A DNA stretch of 64,000 nucleotides from positions 62,001-126,000 of the forward strand of contig NZ_CAKLPX010000001.1 in assembly GCF_923077115.1 (NCBI RefSeq), written 5' to 3'. Below the pieces are notes generated by a model. That model saw only the letters and a list, made by a program, of their open reading frames with translations, did no database searches and had not been told where the DNA came from. Position 1 is the first letter of the stretch. Each line of letters opens with the position of its first letter. Positions 36,587 through 48,700 of the stretch are shown here, piece by piece. This DNA is from Sinobacterium norvegicum (GTDB lineage Bacteria > Pseudomonadota > Gammaproteobacteria > Pseudomonadales > Sinobacteriaceae). A program made the position numbers and the translations under genes.

Positions 36587-36708
36587 TTATTGACTTACAG
36601 CGGTTTTTAACAACTTGCTTTATGGTCATGCTGGGCGTATGTTTAAGGCAGTGCGAAAATAAAATGGACATTATAAACCTATAAATTACAATAGGTTGAG
36701 GCATTATC
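36587..36708 (+). promoter_or_regulatory. Leader/promoter region of the giant adhesin gene
   Basis: This AT-rich stretch leads to the adhesin start. A TTGACT is present at 36590-36595, but no good -10 box lies at the right distance. GAGG, nine bases before the GTG at 36709, is the likely ribosome binding site. No operator is recognised. The rest of the region from 36331 holds the relic frame at 36353-36586. Confidence 0.35.
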
Positions 36709-39700
36709 GTGACGGGAATGTTAAAGGTTGTCGCCGTAGAAGGCAGTGTGTTTTTTGTGGATGGCTCAGGCCATAGGGTTTATTTGCAGCAGGGCGACCA
36801 GCTGGCCGCCGATACGGTGGTTGAATCAGAGTCGCCGGCCAATATTATTTTGCAAGACGGTGACGGTGCTATGCATTCGGCAATCGTCAGCCACTCCACG
36901 GCATTATCTGTATTTATTGAGGGTGATGTCGCCAGCGCTGTCGAGCCTGAAGAGACTGGTGGTGACCGGTCAGATTCCCTCGAGGCAAGCGATCAGTTGT
37001 CACAGGCCGATGCCAAGTCGATCGATGACGCTGGCGCTGACAACGAGCCCCCACAGCAGCAGGCTGGGCATTATCATGCCGCCACAGAAACCGTTGAGCG
37101 TGTCGGCTTGGAAGTAACGGTGGATGCGGTTTCTTCCAGCGGCGGTCAGCCTGCCGCAGAGACATTTTTTGATACACAAAGCCAAACATTTCTGGCGGAT
37201 GATGCTGCAAGCGCCTCGGCCAATAATGCGACGTTAACCATTGGTGGAGAGTTGTTGGGTAGTACCGTTGAAGACAAAACCATGACCGCCAACGGTGTGA
37301 TGACCTTGCGGGGCGGCAGTGGGCAAATTCCCCCGCAAAGCTATCAGGGCGTTTATGGCGTATTGAGTCTGGCGGTGGATGGCCACTGGCAATATCGGTT
37401 AAACAACGGCTCGGCAAAGGTTCAGACACTGGCCGCCGGCGAGTCAGTGCAAGAGCATTTCAACGTCCATGCGATGAATATTAATGGCGTCGACTTCAAT
37501 CGCGATCTAACAGTTAATGTTAGTGGTAGCGATGATAAGCCGGTTATAGATGCTATCTTTCCGCATGCCACCGTAGAGGGCGGCCGTCAAATTTCCGGCC
37601 AAATACACGCCGTCGATATTGATCATGGCGACACGCAAGTGTTTCAAACATCGTTTAAGCACGGTGGATTTTCCCTCAACCCAGACGGCTCTTATCATTT
37701 AGACCCCACCGACAAGTCGTTTAATCATTTGGCAGCCGGTGAGCATGAAATATTAACGGTTGCAGTGACTGTGACCGACTCTCAGGGCCAGACCGATACG
37801 CAAAACTTGGTGCTTACGGTTAATGGCAGTAATAACATCCCCGTGGTTGCATCCATTGCCACAGTTTCTGTCGCCGAAGGCAGCTCGCCAATGGCGGGGC
37901 AGATTACAGCAACCGATATTGATCATGGCGACACAGTCACCTTTAGCACGCCAATGCTACATCCAGGTTTTATCTTAAATACAGACGGTAGTTATACAGT
38001 AGATCCGTCGAATAAGGCCTTCGATCACCTTGCCGTGGGTGAACATCAAACTCTTACAATTCCAGTCATTGCCACCGATAATCATGGTGAAAATAGCGTC
38101 GCGAAGAACTTGCTCATCACCGTCAGCGGCACCAACGATATACCGGTGATCGGCTCAATTGCCACAAAGGTTGTCAACGAGGGCGATCACGCCATAACCG
38201 GTCAAATCACCTCAACCGATGTTGATCACGGCGATACAGCAACCTTTAGTACCCGTTTTCAGCACCCAGGCTTTGTGTTAAAAGCAGACGGTAGTTACAG
38301 TATTGATCCCTCTGATAAGAGCTTTGATCACTTAGCCGCGGGCAGCCATGAAACACTGGTTATACCGATAGTGGCAACGGACAACAACGGCGCTCAAAGT
38401 AGCGCGCAGAGCCTTACTATTACCGTTAGAGGCACCAACGATCTTCCTGTGGTTGGCGGTGTTGTCGCCGGCTCGGTAATTGAGTCGGATCCATTACATG
38501 CGACTACCCAGGGCAATCTGACGGCAACCGACCCCGATACCGGTGATACCGTTGCCTGGGGGGTAATTAACCCGCAGGGCAGTTATGGTTCGCTCACTGT
38601 TGACGCTAATGGGCGGTGGCACTACCAACTCGATAACCAAAACCCTGCGACCAATGCGCTGGCGGCTAATCAACAAGTTTCAGAGAGTTTTACGGTTACG
38701 GCAACAGACAGTTCAGGCCATCCGGTTCAGCAGATTATTACTGTGCACGTCACAGGTTCTAACGATTTGCCGGTTATTAGCGGCACGTCAACGGGAGCTG
38801 TATTAGAGGCAGGGTCAGCTAACCAAGGTGTCCCAGGTGCCTCGGGTGATTTACAGGTGTTGGATCCTGATGTGGGTGATCAGTCGGTTTGGGCGGTGGT
38901 AAAACCCGCCGGTACTTACGGCTCATTGACCGTCGACCAAAATGGCCATTGGAGTTATCAACTTGATAACAATAATCCTGCGACTAATGCCTTGGCTGCC
39001 AATCAACAGGTGTCAGAAACCTTTTCCGTCACCGCCACAGATAGTTCGGGACAGGCTGTGCAACAGCTCATAACGATTCAGGTGAATGGTTCCAACGATT
39101 TGCCGGTGATCAGCGGCACGTCAACGGGAGCTGTACTCGAGGCCGGTTCGGCTAATCTGGGTGTGCCAGGAGCCAGTGGTGATCTGCACGTTTTTGACCC
39201 CGATGTGGGTGATACCTTGGCTTGGGGAGTTGCTCAGCCACACGGAAAATATGGCACACTGACGCTGGATCAGCAGGGCCACTGGCAATACAGTTTGGAT
39301 AACTCTGCCGGAGGGGCTGCGGATAAATTAGCGGCAGGTGAACACCGGCAGGATTCATTTTGGCTAACCGCAACCGATGGCTCAGGCAACGCGGTACCAC
39401 AAAAAATTATTGTCAGTGTCACCGGCTCAAATGATTTGCCGGTCATTTCTGGTACAGCGACGGGCTCGGTGACCGAGGCGGGCACCGGCTCGTTGGGAGT
39501 GGATCAGGCGGCGGGTGTGTTAACGACTACCGATCCAGACACTGGCGATTCTATTACATGGTCCGTTGGACAGGGACAGGGAACCTTTGGTGCTCTAACC
39601 ATTGATCAGCAAGGCCATTGGCAATATCACTTGGATAATGCAAGGCCGTCCACAGCCGCGTTAACGAACGGTCAGCCGGCGCAGGAGGTCTTTACTGTTT

Positions 39701-42700
39701 CGGCAACCGATTCATCGGGTAACCCTGTTAACCAAGTCATTACCATTCATGTGACTGGCTCTAATGACAATGCAGTGATTACCGATGCGCAAACAGCCCC
39801 GCAATTGATTGCTGTGACTGAAGATCAGGGTTTTGATGTACATAATCATCTGCATTATGACGGCCATCTAAATATCAGCGATGCCGATAAAGGCGAAGCT
39901 CAGTTTGATGTTAATAAGGGGCCGCAAACTCTCCAAGGGGTGGGCTACGATACGCAGTTAGGTGGTCATGTCGTATTGAATCCCAATGGGGATTACCGAT
40001 ATACGGTCGATAATCAAAAAACTGACATTCAGAAATTAGGTGATGGCGAAACGTTAACAGACCACGTTACGGTGCGTTCGATTGACGGCACAACCCATGT
40101 TATTTCCGTTGTTATCAATGGCACCAACGACAATCCAACCGTGAGTTCGGGTGTGGTTTTATCCTTGGGTACAGAGGATACGGACTTTACGCTAACCAGT
40201 GCTGATCTTTTAGCGAATGCCAGCGATATCGATCATAACGATGCGGGGCAATTATCTGTTCATGGTCTGTTAGCATCCAAACCCGATGGAAGCAGTGCCG
40301 GTACCATTGTAGATAATCATGATGGTACTTTTTCATTTCACCCTGAATCAAATTACAACGGCCCCCTGCAATTTACTTATGATGTGCAAGATGCACATGG
40401 TGGCAGTGTTGCAGCCAAGGCAACAACAACCTTAAGGCCGGTGGCTGATGGCGCAGTGATCGGAGGTCAAGACAAAGCTAGTCTAGAAGAATTTGGCGAT
40501 CATGCTTCAGCTTTATCAGATATGACAGATCAGTCTCCTGATTATCATCAGGAACATCAGAGTAAGTTGTTTAATGAGATTTTATCAACTAAAGGCCATC
40601 TAACGATCACCGATCCAGACAGTGGTGAAGCTGGATTTCAGTGGAGGCCGACTGTAAATGGACAATATGGGCATTTATCGATTTGGGACAATGGCAACTG
40701 GGTTTATGAAGTTTCTGCAGGTGACTCTGCTGCGGGCAGAGCCATTGATAAATTGGGTGAAGGTGAAGAACTAACCGATACCATGACCGTTTACAGTAAA
40801 GATGGCACGCCACACGACATTGTGATTACCATTCACGGTGATAACGACCGCCCTTATTGCTCTTCTGAAGTTATCCTTAATTCAGGTACAGAAGATACCC
40901 GTCAAACTATTACTGTTGCTGACTTACTACAAAATACCGTCGATGTAGACCATAACGATGCTGGGTTGCTTACAATTGAGAATCTACATGCCGACCACGG
41001 CTCTATTGCTATCAATAAAGACGGCAGCTTCTCGTTTACTCCAGAGAAAGACTACAGCGGTGATGTGCACTTTACCTATGACGTTAAAGACGCACATGGT
41101 GGCGTAACCCATACTGGCGCTACAACTAACTTGGCGGCCGTTGGTGATGCGGCGGTAATCACTTCCGGCGCAACGCAAATGGTGACGGAAGATGCGTCGG
41201 GGACCAACCATGAAATCGCAAATGGACATCTGAGTATTACTGATCCTGATGCTGGTGAAGACAGGTTCAGGTTTTCCCAGTTCGGTGAGCAAGCTATTCA
41301 TGATCCTTTTGGTGGTGAGCTGCGAATTGATCGAGCCGGCGTCTGGGGTTACTCCGTATCGAACAGTGCGCTGCAACACTTGGCTGCGGGTCAAACCGAA
41401 CAGGTGAGCTATAGAGTGCATTCGTATGATGGCACTGCTCATACCATTACTATCAACGTTGTCGGTACTAATGATCAGCCCACTGTCACCTCTCAGGTAG
41501 TTTCTGCAACAGAAGATACTGCCCATACGTTTACCGCCGCTGAGTTTGGTTTTACCGATGTTGATGACGGGGCAAGCTTGGATCACATCACGATTAATTC
41601 AGTGCCAGGCGCGGCTGAAGGTTCGTTGGTGCTTAATGGTCAGTTAGTCCATGCGGGCGATACGATAGCTGCAGCTGATATCGCGCATTTAGTTTTTAAT
41701 CCTGCTCAGGATGTCACCGGTCATATTCAGTTTGGCTTTACGGTGAATGACGGTTCAACCGATTCAGCGCCTGCTGTCATGACATTGGATGTGGCTAACG
41801 TTGATGATGTGTCAGTCATCACCGGTGATACCAGTAGCGCTATCAATGAAGGTGATCTGGGTGATACAACGACTGCGAGTGGGCAGTTAGTGATAACCGA
41901 TGTTGACCAAGGGCAAACGCCGACGTTCCCTGATGTAGCCTCAACCGCTACGACCTTTGGTCATATTGCGATGGTTAATGGGCAATGGACCTATACCCTG
42001 GATCAAAGCAAGGTGCAGGATTTATCACCCCATGATCCCGATGTGGCCAAACAGTCCGTTACTGATACCTATACCTTTACTGCCAGTGATGGCTCGACAC
42101 AACAGGTGAGTATCACAATTAAGGGAACGGAAGATGCACCGGTTATTAGTTCTGCACATGCAGCCCCGGCTGGTTCGAATCCAGCCTTAGGCATCACTAA
42201 CCTAGAAGTGATCGGCCCCCACGATGTATCGAACATTGACCCTCATGCAGACTGGGGAAGTGATACCTCCCATATCAAGCATGGTTTAACCATTATCGGC
42301 CTCTATAAACCAGGCAGCACTCATAATGAATTAACCCCGGGTTCTGAACCGACGCTATCAACCGATCACAGTGGCAATGGCGGCTATAGTCGGATTGACA
42401 GTCATGGCTGGTGGCAGTCTCATCATATCCCCGATACGACGAATACCGGCTCCGGTGGCGCCTCGGGAACGGGTAATGCCTGGCAGAATGGCATCGTTCA
42501 ATTTTCAGATGGCAGTATGGGTATTATCAATCGAGTGTGTGATGGCTCAGCTAATGGCGAGGTCGATTATTTATATTTTCACACCTATCAAAACCTGCAG
42601 AGTGGCGCCAACCTGCTGAGCGGCTCAGGTGTTGCGGGCGAAACCATTAGTGTCAAAGAAGGTTCGCATGTGATTGCGACCACCACGGTTGATGCGCATG

Positions 42701-45700
42701 GCCATTGGGAAGTAGCAGCGCAAGGCTTAGCCAATGGGCAGCATAATTTACATGTTGAAAATGCGCAGGGCGAAAGCTCGGCAGAACATGTTTATACCAT
42801 TGCGGGCACTCAGGTTGATGATATCACACCGGCAGGTCTTGCCGCGGATATCAAAGAAGATACCAGTCAAACTGAAATCCAGGGCGAATTGAAAGTCACC
42901 GATGCGGATCATAATGATAACCCCACGTTTACCGCTCAAGCTCAGCATGCCGTAACCTATGGCACATTCTCTATCGACAGTGCTGGTCACTATCATTTCC
43001 ATTTGGATAATACTAACCCCGTAGTTAATCAGTTAGGCGTTCATCAGACTATTCAAGAAACCATTCCCGTTGTGGCGACGACGGCTGATGGGGAGCATGT
43101 TCAGAGTAATGTTGTTATCACCATCAACGGTAGTGTCGATGCGCCGTCTCTATCGGCGACGACTGATATAGCTCAGCAAGGTAGCGAAATCCCTTTACAT
43201 CTTCATGCTTCACTCGTCGATACCGGCGGTGATCATGAAACCCTGACCGTAAATATTGCCGGGTTACCGGATCATGCCACGCTTAATCACGGTACCTATA
43301 ACTCAGTCTCAAAAATATGGACAGTGCATCAAGCGGATTTAACCGACCTAAAAGTTGACTTACAAAATCCAAATTTTCATGGTGATTTACATTTAAGTAT
43401 TACGGCAATAGCTGAAGCCGGTGGTGAGACTGAACAAACGTCGCAGCCACTAACAGTTTCGGTTAATGCTCCGCCAGAAGTGGCTCAGGCTCTGACGGAT
43501 AGTCGTGCTGAGGATAGTGCTGCTCATTCAATTGATTTATTGCAGGGCGCTACAGATAGTGATGGCGATACCGTGAGTATTGGCCAGGTGAGTTATCAGC
43601 TCAATGGTGGCGCGGCAGGCTCCAGCATCCCTGCTGGTTTATCCATGGCACCGGATGGACATACCCTGCTGGTTTCTCCTAAAGATGCGGCCTTCCAACA
43701 TTTGGCTGTGGGCAGTACGACAACCTTAACGGTGACTTATGCGTTAAAAGACACCCATGGCGGCGTGACTCAACAAACCTCGACTATTTCAGTGACAGGT
43801 ACAAATGATGACCCGGTCCTGGCGGTCCATGCTTCGACACATACGACGGGCTTATTACAGGGAACCGATATCGATGATGGCGATCAGCAGCGATTACAAT
43901 ACGATGCGATTCAGCCCAATGGACATTTTGGTCATTTAACCGTCAATGGGAATACTGGAGCCTATAGCTATCAACAGGGCTCTTCAGTGGCAGGGATGAA
44001 TTATGACCCCTCGTCTGGGACTTATAGTGCCAAGGAAGTCTTTGAGGTGAGAGTTGCGGATGGTCGTGGCGGTGAGTCGAGACAATTTGTGACTTTTGAC
44101 GTTACTGCAACCGTCAGTGCGCCAGTGACTCCAGGTGGACAGCCTGTGATTACCACTCAAGTGCTGACCCAGCCAACGGTCACTGATACGCATCCACCTA
44201 CCAGTACCACTCAAACCACGCCGCCGCATAATACTGTCACCATCGATTTAGAGGCGGCTAGTGACACCGGCCAATCCCAGACGGATGATCTCACGAAGGA
44301 CAATACGCCGACTGTATCCGGTGTAACGGATGTACCTTTTTCAAAAGTTGAAATTTTTGATGGCGGAAAGTTAGTCGCAACCACGACCTCTGATCAGAAC
44401 GGCCATTACCAAGTCGACACCTCTGTGCTGACAGAGGCTTCTCATCAATTGGTCGCTCATGCGACGGCTCCATCGGCGACTTCAGCGGTGACGTCATCTC
44501 CGCTCGATGTGCTGATTGATTCTTCGATTGCAGCGCCTACCACCGATATTACGGATGCAACGGATAGCGGTGTTAGTCATACCGATGATTTAACAAACGT
44601 TCAAAACCCGGTGATCATCGGTCATGCGGAGGCCAATGCGCATGTTGAAATCACTGATCAGCAGGGTCAGGTGATTGGAACGGCTATCGCCTCTTCAACA
44701 GGTACCTATAGCATCACGACTTCCACGCTCGCAGAAGGTCAGCACGTCTTGACCGTAACAGCGACTGACAATGCGGGCAATGTGGCAACGGCAAGTCAAT
44801 CAGTAGACATCGACTTAACGGCACCGGCTTTGGCTCGGGTGAATTTACGATCGGGAGAGTCCTCGGTGGTAAGCCTGACGGGCACCACCAGTGTCGATAC
44901 AGCATCGGTTGATATTGTGATCAAACACAATGTGAATCAAAACACTATCGAAGTTCAGCATGTTCAGGCGCACTTGGATGGCAAGGGTGGTTACTTCGTT
45001 GACTCGGCGCAATTACCAGACGGTGCTTACACGGCCTATATTACAGCGACCGATAAAGCTGGCAATGTTGCTCCCGTGGTAATGGATCGGTTTGGGGTCG
45101 ATACCCATGCCAATGCACCCACGATTAGTTTTGAATCGACAGGTACAGATGCTGTTTATAATGCTGCTGAGGTTGCTCAGGGTCAGGCGGGAACCATTAC
45201 GGCAACGGTACACATTCCTTCAGATGCCCAAGAAGGCCATGAGTTAACGGTTAATGGTGTCAGTCATATATTAACGGCTGCTGATAAGTCTCACGGAAGC
45301 TTTACGGTTGCTGTAGAAGTAGCCCCTGGCAGTACCGTAACGGCCTTTGTTACTGATGAGTTTGGCAACGTGTCTGCAACGGTTTCTGAAACCGCTGCAG
45401 TAGCCGATACCGCTGTGTCTGCGTTAACGGTTGAACTTACTCATGATACGGGAACCAATGGCAGTGATCTAATTACCAACGACGGTTCACTGACTGTTAC
45501 TGGCCAAGAAGCCGGTGCTCACGTTGAATACTCCGTTGATGGTGGAAATACTTGGGCCAATGCATTTACTCCTCAAACGGGCAGTAATACCGTCGAGGTT
45601 CGTCAAACAGACCCAGCTGGCAACACTTCAACGCCCACAAGCTTTACCTTTATCTTAGATAATCAGGTTTCAGTTCCATTAGTCGGCTTAGTCCATGACA

Positions 45701-48700
45701 CTGGTGATAGTCACAATGATCTTATTACCAATAATGGTTCCCTTGCGGTAGTAGGCACAGAAGCCAATGCTGTCATTGAATACTCTATTGACAATGGACA
45801 ACACTGGAGTACTTCCTTCACGGCAGTGGAGGGGGCTAATAATGTGCAAGTTCGTCAGACTGATGGTGCAGGCAATGTTTCTCCCAGTGCGCATTTGAAT
45901 TTCATCTATGATTCTTCTGCCACGGTATCTATCACTGTCGATAGTATTACTCAGGATAATATTATCAATGCGGCCGAGTCAGGCTCTTCTGTTCTAGTGA
46001 CGGGAACGGTAGGTGGTGATGTCAAAGATGGCGACACGGTTTCCTTGTTAGTTAATGGTCATACAGTGACTGGACAAGCAAGCGGTGGTGTATTTTCTAT
46101 TCAGGTTCCAGGCGTTGATTTAGCCGCAGATTCGCATTTACAAGCCTCAGTGACGGCGACAGATACGGCCGGTAATTCCAACACAGCACAAACCGATCAT
46201 GCCTATGGTGTTGATGTCACAGCTGCAACAGTGGCCTCGGGTGATGCGGGCTCTGTCACTGAAGATACCGTTACTTCTGCCTCTGGCACCCTAACGGCGA
46301 CAGCGGGTGAAACCATCGTTTGGCAGGCCCATGCAGATCAAACCGGAAGCTATGGCAATCTTTATTTTGATGCAGCCTCAGGGCAGTGGGCTTATCAATT
46401 AGATCACAACAAAGCAGATAGTTTGACGGATAGCCAACATGAAACCGAACGTTTTAATGTGGTTGGGACTGACGCTCAGGGTAACACCGTGCATGAGCAG
46501 ATTGTCGTTCAGGTAACAGGCACTGATGACCTACCCACGGTTACGGGATCTGATACTGGTAGCGTAATTGAGGCGGGAGCCGCAAACGCGGGTGCAGATG
46601 AAGTGAGTGGCATACTTGCAGCGACCGATGTTGATGCAACGGGTGCGATGCAATGGTCAGTTCAGCAAGGCACTGGCAGTTATGGTGCCCTTACGATTGA
46701 TAATCAAGGCCATTGGCATTATCAACTGGATAATACTGCGGCTAACACCCTAGCTGAAGGGCAAAGCGTTAAGGACACATTTAACGTTGATGTTACCTCC
46801 CCAGATGGGCAGACCGTAACGCAGCAGGTGGTTGTCTCGGTACAAGGGGCGCTTGACCGACCAACCCTCAGTGCGACTCAGGAAAACACGCATTTTGTTC
46901 CAATGGATGCTGAGGTAGCCCAATCATCAACCCAGCAGTTGTTATCAAATATGGAGTTGCTAGGTTTTCAAACACAGAATATAGAAACAAATGGCCAGTT
47001 AGATGTAAGTGCCGCCAGTGCGGCGAACGTCACCCGAAATCACAGTGGCATTGGTGTGACGGGTACTGGTGCTTTGCCGTCTAATGTTGGACCCGCTGAG
47101 CTAGATATGGGTGAGACGCTGTTACTTCATCTTCAAGGTGCTTCTAGATCAGCTTCTGTTCAGTTGGCAAGTTTTTCCGCTGGTGACCATTCGTATAATG
47201 CTAATGATAAGGCTCACTGGATAGCCTATGACGCCGAGGGCCATAAAGTGGCGGAAGGGGATCTGTTGCCGAATACTGATCCAACACTAAACGGGCGTAT
47301 TGATATTCATACTGCCACGCCATTTTCTTATATTGCAGTTCAGGCGATTGATAACCCCACGGGGCAAGGTAGTTCAAGATTCTATGTGACACATGCTGAA
47401 GCGCAATTGATTCAGTACGATACAAAAGTTGACTTAACCGGCGTGTTAACCGATCAAAGTACAACAGACAGTCTAAGTTATCGCGTCAGTGGTCTTGATG
47501 CCAAGTCTGGATTCAACGTTGGGACTAATAATCATGACGGCAGCTGGACAATCACTGCTGCACAAGCACAGAATTTACATTTATTGCATTCTGGTAATTT
47601 ACATTTATCTATTGAAGCGATTGCGAGCGATGGAAGCATTGCTGCATCGAGTACCCCCGCGACTTTAGATGTAACGACCCAAGGTATGACCTACGAGTTA
47701 ATCGGTGGAACGCATAATGCTCAGGTCACTGAAGATACTACGCAGGATGTGTCGGAGCAATTGAGCATCGATAGCAATGCGCCGGGTTCACATAGCTTTG
47801 TTGCGCAAACGGTGTCTAGCGCTTCCGGTGTTTTCGAGCTGAAAGCCGATGGTCATTGGACATATCATGTTAACAACCAAGCCTTACAGTCGATGGACAG
47901 CAATGATGTTGTCCATGAAACATTTACCGTTGCTACCAGTTCGGGTGTCACGCGTGAAGTGACCGTGGATATTAAAGGGGTAGACGATCAAACAATTTTA
48001 GGCGGTCAATTGACCGGCAGTGTGACAGAAGATGGCGTAGGTAATGGTCAGGCAACCGGGCAGTTATCATTAACAGATGTCGATACTGATGTTGCCAGTG
48101 ATACCTTTGTGGATTTTACACCGGGCAAAGACGGCTTTGAATATACCGGTAAATTTGGTGTGCTATTAGTGCATACCGATGGCTCTTGGGTTTATACCCT
48201 CGACAACACAAAGGCCGATGCGTTGCAGGATGGTCAGATAGAGCAGGAACATTTTAATAAGGTCTATGCGGATAATGGCCGCCCCTATGCTTTAAGTGGT
48301 GAAATTGTCATTGATGTCCATGGCTCCAATGATGCGGCGCAGATCTCTGGTAAGGTCATCGGTGCGGTAGCTGAAGACGGTCAGGCTGACGCATCAGGTC
48401 AGCTGCATGTTGCTGATGTTGATACCGGTGCGGATGGATTGCAAAGTGAAGAATCATTTAAGGTGTTAACGAATCAAGCTGGCACTAACGGCTATGGAGC
48501 CTTCAGTGTCGATGCTACAGGACAGTGGCATTATCATTTGAATAATGGTGACGCCAAAGTGCAGGCTCTGACATCCCAGAGTCATGTCACAGATTCGATT
48601 ATGGTTCAGTCGGCAGATGGCACGCAGCAAAAATTAGAGGTTCAGATTACGGGCGCTGATGATAATAACCACTCGCCGGTTGTAAAAGGGCAGTGGCTTA

